This document shows positions 40,446 to 49,526 of a DNA stretch of 64,000 bases, piece after piece (within the stretch, counting starts at the first letter, position 1; each line of letters begins with the position of its first letter). The notes beneath the pieces were generated by a model. The model was not told where the DNA came from. It ran no database searches and saw nothing but the letters and a program-made list of their open reading frames with translations. The position numbers and the translations under genes are program-made. Source of the DNA: Pseudomonas alkylphenolica (lineage in GTDB: Bacteria; Pseudomonadota; Gammaproteobacteria; Pseudomonadales; Pseudomonadaceae); NCBI RefSeq assembly GCF_004025535.1, contig NZ_QJRG01000038.1, forward strand, positions 124,001 through 188,000. Direction: 5' to 3'.

Positions 40446-40973
40446 ATGAGCTACAGCAAGATTCCGGCTGGCAAAGACCTGCCGAACGACATCTACGTCG
40501 CCATCGAGATTCCAGCCAACCACGCCCCGATCAAGTACGAGATCGACAAAGACAGCGATTGCCTGTTCGTTGACCGTTTCATGGCCACCCCGATGTTCTA
40601 CCCGGCCAACTACGGTTACATCCCGAACACCCTGGCTGACGACGGTGATCCGCTGGACGTGCTGGTTGTTACCCCGTACCCGGTTGCCCCAGGCTCGGTT
40701 ATCCGTGCCCGTCCGGTCGGCATCCTGAACATGACCGACGACGGCGGCGGCGACGCCAAAGTCATCGCCGTACCGCACGACAAACTGTCGCAACTGTACG
40801 TCGACGTCAAAGAATACACCGACCTGCCAGCGCTGCTGATCCAGCAGATCGAGCACTTCTTCGCCAACTACAAGGATCTGGAGAAGGGCAAGTGGGTCAA
40901 GATCGAAGGCTGGGACGGCGCTGACGCTGCCCGTGCTGCGATCACCAAGTCGGTTGCTGCCTACAAAGGCTAA
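40446..40973 (+). CDS. ppa: Inorganic pyrophosphatase (family I)
   Basis: Ppa hydrolyses pyrophosphate and drives biosynthetic reactions forward. The 175-residue protein has the metal-binding signature [10 protein letters not shown] and the conserved [17 protein letters not shown] and [12 protein letters not shown] blocks, with acidic, lysine and tyrosine active-site residues intact. It is monocistronic, with its own promoter and terminator. Confidence 0.98.
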   Translation: MSYSKIPAGKDLPNDIYVAIEIPANHAPIKYEIDKDSDCLFVDRFMATPMFYPANYGYIPNTLADDGDPLDVLVVTPYPVAPGSVIRARPVGILNMTDDGGGDAKVIAVPHDKLSQLYVDVKEYTDLPALLIQQIEHFFANYKDLEKGKWVKIEGWDGADAARAAITKSVAAYKG

Positions 40974-40985
40974 GCACCGCTTAAC

Positions 40986-41013
40986 AAAAAGCCCCGCTAA
41001 TGCGGGGCTTTTT
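40986..41013. terminator. Bidirectional intrinsic terminator after ppa
   Basis: AAAAAGCCCCGC and GCGGGGCTTTTT form a 12-bp stem around TAAT with A and T runs on both sides. It serves ppa on the plus strand and the DUF3077-type gene on the minus strand. Confidence 0.95.
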
Positions 41014-41027
41014 GTTTTCTGTAGACG

Positions 41028-41297
41028 CTAGGGTTTGACGCGATTCATCCCCAGCCCCACATCATCAATGATCGCCTTGGCGAATTCGCTCAGGTAATAG
41101 GCGGCCCACATCATGTCGCCCTCTTCATCCACCAGCCCCGCCCGCAGCAGCGAGTGCACACACCCGAGCACCACTGAAGCCTGCTCCAGCGCGTAATCAC
41201 AGGGTACCCCCGGCGCAATGCGAAAAAGGCCTGTGGGCAATTGCGGGCTACGGATGAAACCCACCACACCGGCCGTCTTGCCGGCCTCCAGGCTCAT
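41028..41297 (-). CDS. DUF3077-like small protein
   Basis: The 89-residue protein contains LFRIAPGVPCDYALEQASVVLGCVHSLLRAGL, resembling Pseudomonas DUF3077 proteins (x-F-x-V-x-x-G-v-p-x-x-x-A-L-x-x-A-S-x-L). It has no membrane segment and its function is unknown. It overlaps the next gene upstream by 4 bases (ATGA), so the two are co-translated. Confidence 0.75.
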   Translation of the reverse strand: MSLEAGKTAGVVGFIRSPQLPTGLFRIAPGVPCDYALEQASVVLGCVHSLLRAGLVDEEGDMMWAAYYLSEFAKAIIDDVGLGMNRVKP

Positions 41298-41569
41298 TGC
41301 CTGCCCTCCTGCAGCTTGCCCAGCGCATGCTCGACCAAGGCCCTGGCCATCTCGGCCGAATGCAGCACATTCACCAGCATGCCCTGCCCCGGCTCACTGC
41401 AATGGGCGCGACAGAATTCATTGGTGGTTTCGTGGATACCGCGCAGCAGTTCACTGGCGAATGCCAAAGAGTCAGGGGGGATCAGATCGCTGTGGATGGA
41501 GAAGTAAGGGGTGGAAATGAAGGGATTGGGCACTGGATGAAGCGGAGGATCGGGAACGATTTTTTTCAT
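41294..41569 (-). CDS. DUF6124-like small protein
   Basis: The 91-residue protein begins MKKIVPDPPLHPVPNPF, like the Pro-rich KxxPNPP start of the DUF6124 family. It then has DSLAFASELLRGIHETTNEFC and a C-terminal helix NVLHSAEMARALVEHAL. Function is unknown. The ATG at 41569 has GGAG seven bases upstream, and that site is sequestered in a hairpin of the leader. The family assignment is from memory and moderate. Confidence 0.7.
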   Translation of the reverse strand: MKKIVPDPPLHPVPNPFISTPYFSIHSDLIPPDSLAFASELLRGIHETTNEFCRAHCSEPGQGMLVNVLHSAEMARALVEHALGKLQEGRQ

Positions 41570-41710
41570 GACATAGCTCCTATTTCCATGTGGAGCTACC
41601 ACCTAACCTTCTCACGGAATTAGGTGGCAGCCGTACGCGGAGTGAGAACCGAGGGAACATAGGAAACTCGGCCAGACCGAAGTCTGCCCGCGCACGGCCG
41701 CCATAAAGGC
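41570..41710 (-). ncRNA. Highly structured leader RNA with sequestered ribosome-binding site
   Basis: Read on the minus strand, four stems occur in order. CAGAC-UUCG-GUCUG lies at 41686-41673. CCGAG/CUCGG lies at 41671-41667 with 41653-41649. CCACCUAA/UUAGGUGG lies at 41627-41620 with 41606-41599. UAGCUCC/GGAGCUA lies at 41598-41592 with 41580-41574. The last stem contains the GGAG of the downstream start. The loop of the third stem holds GUGAGAA (41615-41609), complementary over 7 bases to UUCUCAC at 41648-41642, so a pseudoknot is possible. No known riboswitch class is recognised. Confidence 0.6.
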
Positions 41711-42034
41711 GTTGCAACTATATTCCTCCAGGGTTCTCACGCCCAAATCGCCAAACTACGGCGACCCGAGGAAATTAGCCCTGATGCAATTGCGCAACAA
41801 CAACGAAAGGTCGACAGCGAACGTAGGATCGGTCCGAAACCCTTCGAACCAGAAAAAGCCGACCGATTGTGGGCAGAACACCCCCTTGGCGTCGAGACGG
41901 CAACAGCGATTATCTTCAAATGAATATTCCTACGGCGCCCTAGGCAATGCCCGAGGATTTCGCCAATTTCCCACTCAAAATATGAACTCCCTGTTTATAG
42001 CTGCCCCGGCAGATGGGCTCTAGACTCGGATCTC
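41711..42034. other. Intergenic region between the leader RNA and the divergent regulator
   Basis: It is AT-richer than the core genes. On the minus strand TATAGT (41722-41717) with TTGGGC about 18 bases upstream is a weak promoter candidate for the leader RNA. GTGAGAACC (minus strand 41740-41732) repeats the leader's pairing element. No convincing gene or palindromic operator was seen in 41745-42034. It should contain the promoter of the regulator gene at 42035. Confidence 0.5.
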
Positions 42035-42745
42035 ATGAATACGTCCGGTGATCGTCTTAAAACCCTGCTGCTCGAATGCAACCTGTCGCCTTCCGACTTT
42101 GCCCTGCAGCGCAAAGTTACGCCGCAGCACGTCAACAACTGGTTCAGGCGTGGTGTGCCCTTGGCGCGCCTCGATGAAATCGCCGACTTGCTGTGCGTGT
42201 GCAGTAAATGGCTGCGCACTGGTGAAGGCCCCAAACACCCCACCCCCATGCCGCGCCTGAACGCGGCACTGCGTGGCCCCGGCCCCGCGCCGGTAGAACC
42301 GAGCCTGCTCGCTGCCCACAGCGCAGACGACATTCAACTGCCCTTCTACGCCATGCAATCACGGCAACTCAGCCCCATCGTTAACCGTTACCTGCGCCTG
42401 CCGGCGCGTGCCCTCAGCGCCGTCGGCGTCGACCCTGGCAAGGCCCTGTGCCTGACCATGCCGTCGAACAACATGAGCCCCTTGCTACCGCGCGGCAGCC
42501 CGCTGGCCATCGACTGCAGCATGACCACGATTGTCGAGGGTGAACTGTACGCCGTGCTGCACAATGGCCGCGTGCGCATCCACAGCCTCAGCCAGCGGCG
42601 CAACGGCGCCTTGCGATTGCACAGCCACGACAGCGACGAGCACCCTACAGAGACTTACACCCCGGCCCAGCGTAAAGCGCAGAAGCTCAGTGTGCTGGGC
42701 TGGGTGTTCTGGTGGGGTCACTTGCGCAACAACCGCCCGTCTTGA
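42035..42745 (+). CDS. Phage-repressor-like regulator (HTH plus S24/LexA-like domain)
   Basis: The 236-residue protein has an N-terminal helix-turn-helix (about 5-65, DRLKTLLLECNLSPSDFALQRKVTPQHVNNWFRRG) and a C-terminal S24-like fold (about 125-232, CLTMPSNNMSPLLPRGSPLAID and EGELYAVLHNGRVRIHSL). The serine appears in NNMSP. The position where S24 peptidases have the catalytic Lys (RIKxL-type) is His here (VRIHSL). Self-cleavage is therefore doubtful, and it may act as a stable or ligand-responsive repressor. It is divergent from the leader RNA and faces the restriction genes. Confidence 0.83.
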   Translation: MNTSGDRLKTLLLECNLSPSDFALQRKVTPQHVNNWFRRGVPLARLDEIADLLCVCSKWLRTGEGPKHPTPMPRLNAALRGPGPAPVEPSLLAAHSADDIQLPFYAMQSRQLSPIVNRYLRLPARALSAVGVDPGKALCLTMPSNNMSPLLPRGSPLAIDCSMTTIVEGELYAVLHNGRVRIHSLSQRRNGALRLHSHDSDEHPTETYTPAQRKAQKLSVLGWVFWWGHLRNNRPS

Positions 42746-42767
42746 GCGTTTGCCGCGCATTTTTTGC

Positions 42768-42976
42768 TGGGCAATGCGCCACATACCCAGTATGCTACGC
42801 CGCACATTTGCTCCAGGTTGCAACGCACACCTGAGAGCCTGGTGAGGCAACACACTGCTTGCCCACCCTGCCCCTTTCTGTCGGCCCTCGCGCCAGACAA
42901 CGTTTTGAAGACGGTTGCGGCTTACCATAAATTAGCCAAAGCCGTCCCCTGGAAGCCGGCCACAAGCCGGCTTTTT
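42768..42976 (+). ncRNA. Candidate small RNA with promoter and terminator
   Basis: TGGGCA (42768-42773) and TATGCT (42791-42796) are 17 bases apart. A clear intrinsic terminator closes the segment at 42953-42976. This would give an RNA of about 170 bases (about 42803-42976) in the gap between the regulator gene and hsdS. It has local stems, e.g. CCAGG/CCTGG near 42822-42842. It could instead be the 3' untranslated region of the regulator gene. No known RNA family is recognised. Confidence 0.35.
42953..42976 (+). terminator. Intrinsic terminator facing hsdS
   Basis: AAGCCGGC pairs with GCCGGCTT around CACAA and runs into TTTTT. It ends plus-strand transcription 26 bases before the convergent hsdS stop. 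Confidence 0.85.
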
Positions 42977-43001
42977 AATGCCTGAAAGAAAGCTCCCGCC
43001 T

Positions 43002-44330
43002 TTAGCTGCTTGCTGCAGCCTTACGACTACGCTTGGCCTTCGGTGCGGATTCACGCTGGGCTTTGATGCGCTCGAGTAACACGCTGGCAGGCTCGTCGTT
43101 CGGGTCCTGGGGGACCAGTTCACCGCGGAAAGCTTTGGCCAGGATGCTTTGGGTCAGGTGATCGATGCGGCTTTTGGCTGAAGCGACTTTAGCTTCCAGC
43201 TGGTCAGCATAGGCAAATAGCTGTTCAACGCGACGAACGATCTCGGCTTGCTCTGGTTGTGAAGGAAGCGGGATCTCAAGCGGTGCTATATCGGTATTGT
43301 TGACTTGAGGAATAGTGGAGCCGGTGTTCAGTCTGGCTAAATCAACGGTTTCGAACCAGCGATAGACATACATGATCTCGACACCTACCGGGACAATAAT
43401 CCCCATGATGTTCAGATCTACAAAGGCAGGTTTTTTCAAAATCCTTTTTTTGTTTGTAGCGATTGCCCCGCCTCGCTTCGGAAACAAAATACTTCCGCTC
43501 GGCATCAACGATTTTTCCGCAGCATCGCCTTTTGCCAGATAGCGCTCTGTGTGTTGAAGGAAAAGCTCATTCCCCTCAAGATTCATCTCACCAACTTTGA
43601 AGTACCTGTAGTCGCCAGCGTTTTTTTCATATTCAGCTGAAATAGCTATGCCGCTTTTAAGCGTGCACAGTTCGCCTACTGTTACTTGACGCCAGTCGAG
43701 TAGCGACCCGCGCTGACCAGCTTCCCGCCATTCTTGCGTCAAACGCCCGGAAACCGCAGCGGCAAGTACAGACTGGCGAAATCGCTTGATAAGGGCCGGA
43801 ACAGCATCGACACGAGCTTTGAGGGTGGTGACCTGTGTCAGAACTTCATCGAGCTTTTCGGCGATACGAATTTGTTCTGCATGTGGCGCCAATACCATGG
43901 GTGCGGTGGAAAACGTGCTTTTGTTAACAATGGAAATTGTTGTAGCCGAGGACTCCCCCTCAAGCCAAGGCTTTAGCGTCTTGCAGAAATGGAACAAAAA
44001 ACCTGGATTGATCCCGTCTTCAGGAATAACGGCATTGATTTGCTGGTTGGTTGCAGACTTCGTTGTCGTCAGTCCTACTTTCCCCAGGTTTCCGATGCAG
44101 CTCACCACGACACTAAGCGGTGGGAGGCTCGGCACTTCGGCCGCGCCCGCTTCTGTCAGGAAGCGCTCTGTGTGAAAAACAGGACCCGAGTGGTCAAGGT
44201 CCCCGGGTTTGATAAACGGAACTTCGCCGTCATAGAAGCGCGGTTCTTTTGTGCTGGGGGTTTTTCCGGTAACAATCTGGCCAATGTCAGCCAGACTGCA
44301 AGTCACCCACCCCGCCGGCAACTCACTCAT
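43002..44330 (-). CDS. hsdS: Type I restriction-modification specificity subunit
   Basis: The 442-residue protein has two target-recognition domains (about 1-150 and 215-370). Each is followed by a conserved helical spacer: QIRIAEKLDEVLTQVTTLKARVDAVPAL and QAEIVRRVEQLFAYADQLEAKV. It sets the bipartite DNA sequence recognised by the methylase and nuclease. The recognition-domain DNA is visibly AT-richer than the flanks (about 43350-44250), as is usual for these swapped domains. The start overlaps hsdM by 8 bases. The target sequence cannot be read from the protein. Confidence 0.96.
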   Translation of the reverse strand: MSELPAGWVTCSLADIGQIVTGKTPSTKEPRFYDGEVPFIKPGDLDHSGPVFHTERFLTEAGAAEVPSLPPLSVVVSCIGNLGKVGLTTTKSATNQQINAVIPEDGINPGFLFHFCKTLKPWLEGESSATTISIVNKSTFSTAPMVLAPHAEQIRIAEKLDEVLTQVTTLKARVDAVPALIKRFRQSVLAAAVSGRLTQEWREAGQRGSLLDWRQVTVGELCTLKSGIAISAEYEKNAGDYRYFKVGEMNLEGNELFLQHTERYLAKGDAAEKSLMPSGSILFPKRGGAIATNKKRILKKPAFVDLNIMGIIVPVGVEIMYVYRWFETVDLARLNTGSTIPQVNNTDIAPLEIPLPSQPEQAEIVRRVEQLFAYADQLEAKVASAKSRIDHLTQSILAKAFRGELVPQDPNDEPASVLLERIKAQRESAPKAKRSRKAAASS

Positions 44331-45870
44331 CGCCGCACTCCTGAGCCACCACCAGCCCCATCATATCCGCCATCAACTGCTTTTGAGCCGCCACCTCATC
44401 GCCGGCCCCCAACGCTTTCATCAGCTCTTCCAGTTCGTGCAGCGCCTCGGTTAACTCGGCCATCGCCTCACTGGCCAGCACTTCGGGGGCAGGCAAGTCG
44501 GCGGGATCCAGGCTGTCCGCGTCCTTGAGCCAGGTAATATCCAGGAAGTCACCCCGTTCTCTGACCTGTTCACGGGTGAACACGCGGAAACGGCTGGTTT
44601 CACCAATGCCCTCTACATTCTCGGCACGGTCACTGCCGCCGTTCGCATCTTCGCCGTAGGCGGTTTCGAAAGGTTCGAGGTAGTGCGCATCGAACGGTGT
44701 GCGTTTGCCAAAGCTGGGCATGTTGCTGCGCAGGTCATAGACCCATACACGTTGGGTGCAGCCCTGCGTCTGGCGAGGGTTGGCTGGCGTACCCTTCTGG
44801 AAGAACAGTACGTTGGTCTTTACGCCCTGGGCATAGAAGATGCCGGTGGGCAGGCGCAGGATGGTGTGCAGGTTGCACTTGTCCATCAGGTCACGACGCA
44901 CCTCGGTTCCGACACCCGCTTCGAACAACACGTTGTCCGGCAGCACCACCGCCGCACGACCACCTGGCTTAAGACCACGATAGATATGCTGAAGGAAGGC
45001 CAGTTGCTTGTTACCGGTCTTGTAGGTCAGGTCATCACGGGTAGGGCCGCCGCCGCCTTTGGCGGTACCGAACGGCGGGTTGGACAGGATCACATCGACC
45101 TGAGGCAAGTTGGCGCCTATCTGACCGAGGCTGTTGCCAAGGTGCACCACCCCTTCATCATCGCCTTCCATGCCGTGTAGCAAGGTATTCATCAGCGCCA
45201 GACGGCGTGTACCCGGCACCAGCTCGACGCCGACGAACGCACGGTTTCGCTGAAAGGCCTTGGCCTTGGCATCAAGGTCGTAGTAGTCGTCGGTTTTGCT
45301 CTTGATGTAGGCATCTGCGGCAATCAGAAAGCCTGCAGTTCCGGCAGCCGGGTCTTGAATGGTTTCGCCGGGTTGCGGCTTGAGGCAACGAATGATGCTG
45401 TCGATCAATGGTCGTGGGGTGAAATACTGACCGGCACCCGAGCGGGTTTCGTTGGCGTTCTTTTCCAGCAGGCCTTCATAGAGGTCACCCAGCCCATCCT
45501 TGCGAGCGCTGAACCAGTCGATTCCGTCCAGGCTTTTAATCAACTGTTCAAGGTGGCGTGGCTCTTTCAGGCGAGTCTGCGCATCGGCGTAGATGGCGGC
45601 GATCAACGGGTCGGTATTCTTGCCCAGGTCCAGCAGCAACTGACGGTAGTAATTGAGCAGGTTGAGCCCGGACTTGTTTGCAAGATCAGTCCAGCGTGCA
45701 CCTTGCGGAAGCTTGTGGCCAAAGTCGTCGTTGTTCTGGACCTGTTCGAATTCCATTTTGATGAACAGCAGCAATACCAGTTCGGTCACGTAATCGCTGT
45801 AGTTGATGCCGTCGTCGCGCAGCACGTCACAAAGGCTCCAGAGCTTCTGGACAATATCGCTGTTGTTCAT
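44323..45870 (-). CDS. hsdM: Type I restriction-modification methyltransferase subunit
   Basis: The 515-residue adenine-N6 methylase begins with the helical HsdM N-domain. AdoMet-binding motif I is in IQDPAAGTAGFLIAAD and catalytic motif IV (NPPF) in VILSNPPFGTAKGGGG. LEKNANETRSGAGQYFTPRPLIDSI is the usual pre-motif segment. The C-terminal ~100 residues contain a helical region that contacts HsdS. It lies 106 bases after hsdR. Confidence 0.97.
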   Translation of the reverse strand: MNNSDIVQKLWSLCDVLRDDGINYSDYVTELVLLLFIKMEFEQVQNNDDFGHKLPQGARWTDLANKSGLNLLNYYRQLLLDLGKNTDPLIAAIYADAQTRLKEPRHLEQLIKSLDGIDWFSARKDGLGDLYEGLLEKNANETRSGAGQYFTPRPLIDSIIRCLKPQPGETIQDPAAGTAGFLIAADAYIKSKTDDYYDLDAKAKAFQRNRAFVGVELVPGTRRLALMNTLLHGMEGDDEGVVHLGNSLGQIGANLPQVDVILSNPPFGTAKGGGGPTRDDLTYKTGNKQLAFLQHIYRGLKPGGRAAVVLPDNVLFEAGVGTEVRRDLMDKCNLHTILRLPTGIFYAQGVKTNVLFFQKGTPANPRQTQGCTQRVWVYDLRSNMPSFGKRTPFDAHYLEPFETAYGEDANGGSDRAENVEGIGETSRFRVFTREQVRERGDFLDITWLKDADSLDPADLPAPEVLASEAMAELTEALHELEELMKALGAGDEVAAQKQLMADMMGLVVAQECGDE

Positions 45871-45976
45871 CGGGTTTACTCAAAAAATAAGTGAGCCGAA
45901 CACGGGTAGCCGTTCGGCTCAAAGCAAAGGATATGCTGTGGTTGTCGGTAGTTTACCTGTAGCGACGGCCCTGTAC

Positions 45977-48900
45977 TTAACTCGCTGCCGACCATAGCTG
46001 CTCATTGAGGGCGTCGAGAACTTGATCCAGATGCCCGCCCAGCTTGCTATCAAGCCCGCTTCGCCCTCCGGCATCGGTGAACGCCTTGTTCACAACTGTT
46101 GAGTCGATCACGACCTCATGCACCAGCTGCTTGGCCAGCCGGTCAAGCCATTTACGCTGCATGGTTGTCCAGCTTTGCAGGCTGTAGATCTTCTGCATGG
46201 CGATGGCCACACGCTGATCAAAAGACAACAGGGCTTCGCCGATCGCAGCCTGACGAATGTAGCCAATAATGCTGGCGGCAATTTCCTGGTTGGTTTGAGT
46301 ACGCCACGCGGCTTTCAGCGTGACCTCGTTAAACCCGTTCTGGTCCAGCAGCAGGCGAATCTCCCGCAAGTCTTCACGTGTCAGATCTTTTGGTCGATTC
46401 ACCACCACACCCAGTGCAGCCGACTGGTTGATCTGGGTGTGGATAAAGTTGTGAAAGCTCTCCAGGTAGTCCTGTGGCTTGTCATGCCTGCCATAACTCT
46501 GTTCACGCACCTGCAATTCATCGTCATGCGGGGCGATCACGGGATAGTTGCTCGACCCAAGCATCGAATTGACGGCTTCCAGCTGGCTGAGCAACTGGTT
46601 GTGCTGACGAATGAAATTTGCCGCCTGCTGCGGCCCCATGTCATGCAAATGCTTGTGAAGTTTTTCCGGTTCAATGCCCCAAAGCGCCTCGAGCTCGTCC
46701 AGTTTTTCCTTGATCGGCTGCTTGCTCCCGGCCTTGTGGACGGCCTTGCGCATGATCCGCATGATCCGCTGGCTGAGCACATCAAGCACATCATTGGCGT
46801 GGCTACAGTCTGGCTGACTGCCGGGTGCGTCATGGCTGGCATCGCCAATCAATTCGCCGACCAGTTGCTCCAGCGAAACGTTCGGGTTTTTCACCAATGG
46901 TTTCATGGTGTCGACGTCTTCCAGGCTGGCGTAGAGGTCAACCGGGTCATAGATGCGAAACACCGTTTTGCCGATAGCGTCGCAACGGCGGGTGGCACGA
47001 CCTTTCATCTGCTCATACAGAATCCGCGAGCGGACGCGACGCATGAACACCAGGTTGCAGATTGTCGGCACATCAATGCCTGTAGTGAGCAAGTCAACCG
47101 TAATGGCGATGGTCGGATAGGTCTCGTTTTTATACTGGCGGATCAGCTGGTCGACCTTGTCGCTCTCCCCCGTAATGATCTCTACGGCAGCCTGGTTGTA
47201 GTGTTCACCGTGGACATTGGAGAACGCCTGATCCAGCAGGTTTTTCACCCGTTCGGCATGGGCCTGGCTGACGCAGAAGATCATGGTCTTCTCTTCACCG
47301 TCGGGGTCCAGCTCGTTGGCCAGCTCGTCACAGATCACCTTGTCGAAACCCGGGGTAATCACCCGGCGGTTGAACGACTCGATATTGAAGTTGAGCTCAT
47401 CCTCCAGTACCGCCGTATCGACTTCACCGTTTTCGGCATTGACGATGCTGACCGTATCGCCTTCATCGAAGTGGATGCCGTGTTGGCTCAATCGGGTTAC
47501 GTACCTGATCGGCGGTTCATGATCGATCAGCCAGTCATCCGCCACCGCCTCACGGTAACTGTAGGTAAACACTGGTTTACCGAAGATTTCGCTGGTGTGC
47601 TTGGCCGGCGTGGCAGTCAAGCCGATCCGGCAGGCGTCGAAGTAATCGAGCACCCGGCGGTATTGCGAGAGGTACTGGCTATGTTCGCGCACGACCAACT
47701 CGCCTTCGGTCATCTCCTGGTCAAGGGTGTAACCTCGGTGCGCCTCGTCGACGATGATGCAGTCAAATTCGTCGATGGCCGGCGGCATATCGGACTGAAA
47801 AATACGCTGCACCATGGCCTGAACCGTGGCGACCTGGATACGGGTTTCAGCCTCAGCCGCCATATCACGCATGACCTTGATGTCATAAATCTGCGACAAC
47901 GAATGATTCTGCTCCAGCGGCGCATCGTGAAATGCATCGATGGCCTGTTGACCCAACGCCTTGCGGTCCACCAGAAACAGTATGCGTTTGAAACGTTCTG
48001 CTTTGAGGAACCGATACATCAGGCCAATGACGGTACGCGTTTTACCGGTGCCGGTTGCCATCGCCAGCAAACAGTTGCGCTGGTTGGCGGCCAGGGCTTG
48101 CTCCACCGCTTTGATGGCATTTTCCTGATAGTCGCGCAGCTTGAGGTAAGCAAAGCCTTCCTGCTTGAGCGCGGCCTCGGCCTCTTCGCGACTGCGTTTA
48201 AGCAGGTCAAGCAATCCGCCTGGGGTGTGGAAGTCCTGTAGCGGCCGACGCAAGTTAGCCGGGCTGCGCAGGTCACGGAACCAAGTGCCGGATTGCTCCG
48301 CCAGTTGCTTGATGTAAGGCCGTCCATTACAGGCAAAGGCAAATGGCACAACAAAGCTCCCCCCCTGCCCATCGCTCCAGGGGGTTTCGTTACCGCTCAA
48401 TAACCAGGGTTGCAATTGCTCCCCGGTCAGATTGAAGTCTCGTGAATAGCGCTCAGCCTGCGGAATCCGATCGGCGATGTTGACGCGGATACGCTTGGCT
48501 TCAACGATCGCCACCGGCGTCAGGCCCACAAACAAAACGTAGTCGGCGCAGGCTTTCTGATTGCGGCCTGGCCATTCGGCAATGGCTTTGTTCTTGCCCT
48601 TTTCCGGGCGCGCACCTTTGCTGTAGGTAAGGTCTAGTGAGTCGGCCTCCCAACCGGCATCAGTCAGCTGCTGATCAATCAGAATGCGAGTCAAATCCTC
48701 ATTCAGATCAAAACTGCTGCTGGCTTGCTGGGTTTTTTGCACCACCTGCGCGATGGCCTGAGGTTTGGCTTCCAGCTCTAGCTGCAGCGCTTTGAGGCGT
48801 TGTTCGAACTCAATGCGCAGTTGTTTGAGCGCTTCTTCATGCGCCTGGGCTTGCTGCTTGTAATTGCGCGATTCAACGTCCATCTGCGAAGCCAGCACCG

Positions 48901-49453
48901 CATACTCTTCCGCTTCACGCACTTTGAGTTCGGCCAGCTGGAGGTTGGTCTCTACTTGCTGATTGGATTCACGTAGTAGCGCGTTGAGTTGATCGATCTG
49001 ATTTTGCAGGTCTCGCAGCGGAGCACTCGGATCAGTGGGTGTTACAAACGGACCAGGCTTGAACCCGCTTCCCGCCTTACCGAATGACTGGTGGTACCAG
49101 ATAGCCAGGGCGCGAGCGACCCTGAGCCCGTCCATAGCCTCCCGGTGCCGGGTATGAAACTCGTGCGTGGCCTTGTTACCTTCCACCCGCAAGGTATGGA
49201 ACAGGCTGATGATATTGCGATCCAGCTGAATCTCTCGGCCCAACTTGTACAGCAGATCGGCCTGCGTAGCCGTTCTTTCGACTTCGACACCCGCACGGCT
49301 GGCCACATCCTGAGCCAATGCTTCACCAAGCTGCCTGAGCTTGATCAGCGTGGTGTTGGGGTCGCTGGCAAATACGTGTTCAGCGGTGCCTGCCAGTTGC
49401 AGGAAGACTGGATCGTGTTCGGCCAGAAAGGCGAAATTACTGCTAAAAGCCAT
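45977..49453 (-). CDS. hsdR: Type I restriction endonuclease subunit R
   Basis: The 1158-residue motor-nuclease starts at the ATG at 49453, with AAGGA 7 bases upstream. Domains in order: DUF4145-like N-domain (1-130), coiled coil (about 145-235), nuclease domain with the D...ExK set (ACADYVLFVGLTPVAIVEAK, about 302-320), and a superfamily 2 motor with Walker A AMATGTGKTRT (about 465) and VDEAH (about 569). A C-terminal region of the EcoEI type follows. It translocates DNA and cuts unmethylated DNA at a distance. It is 73 bases downstream of the unknown 273-residue gene. Confidence 0.97.
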   Translation of the reverse strand: MAFSSNFAFLAEHDPVFLQLAGTAEHVFASDPNTTLIKLRQLGEALAQDVASRAGVEVERTATQADLLYKLGREIQLDRNIISLFHTLRVEGNKATHEFHTRHREAMDGLRVARALAIWYHQSFGKAGSGFKPGPFVTPTDPSAPLRDLQNQIDQLNALLRESNQQVETNLQLAELKVREAEEYAVLASQMDVESRNYKQQAQAHEEALKQLRIEFEQRLKALQLELEAKPQAIAQVVQKTQQASSSFDLNEDLTRILIDQQLTDAGWEADSLDLTYSKGARPEKGKNKAIAEWPGRNQKACADYVLFVGLTPVAIVEAKRIRVNIADRIPQAERYSRDFNLTGEQLQPWLLSGNETPWSDGQGGSFVVPFAFACNGRPYIKQLAEQSGTWFRDLRSPANLRRPLQDFHTPGGLLDLLKRSREEAEAALKQEGFAYLKLRDYQENAIKAVEQALAANQRNCLLAMATGTGKTRTVIGLMYRFLKAERFKRILFLVDRKALGQQAIDAFHDAPLEQNHSLSQIYDIKVMRDMAAEAETRIQVATVQAMVQRIFQSDMPPAIDEFDCIIVDEAHRGYTLDQEMTEGELVVREHSQYLSQYRRVLDYFDACRIGLTATPAKHTSEIFGKPVFTYSYREAVADDWLIDHEPPIRYVTRLSQHGIHFDEGDTVSIVNAENGEVDTAVLEDELNFNIESFNRRVITPGFDKVICDELANELDPDGEEKTMIFCVSQAHAERVKNLLDQAFSNVHGEHYNQAAVEIITGESDKVDQLIRQYKNETYPTIAITVDLLTTGIDVPTICNLVFMRRVRSRILYEQMKGRATRRCDAIGKTVFRIYDPVDLYASLEDVDTMKPLVKNPNVSLEQLVGELIGDASHDAPGSQPDCSHANDVLDVLSQRIMRIMRKAVHKAGSKQPIKEKLDELEALWGIEPEKLHKHLHDMGPQQAANFIRQHNQLLSQLEAVNSMLGSSNYPVIAPHDDELQVREQSYGRHDKPQDYLESFHNFIHTQINQSAALGVVVNRPKDLTREDLREIRLLLDQNGFNEVTLKAAWRTQTNQEIAASIIGYIRQAAIGEALLSFDQRVAIAMQKIYSLQSWTTMQRKWLDRLAKQLVHEVVIDSTVVNKAFTDAGGRSGLDSKLGGHLDQVLDALNEQLWSAAS

Positions 49454-49526
49454 GATCAATCCTTCGATTGCAAGCCAAGGGTTTGCCAACACAGGGCGTG
49501 CGGCATGGGTGTGAGCACGGCTCGCA

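Noticed and set aside
41712..42023. 103-residue open frame in the intergenic region before the regulator
   Set aside because: There is no ribosome-binding site, the composition is rich in Asn, Ser and Arg, and it covers the likely promoter region. It was not accepted as a gene.
46118..48241. 707-residue open frame opposite hsdR
   Set aside because: It is antisense to the conserved hsdR motor domains and has no ribosome-binding site or recognisable domain.
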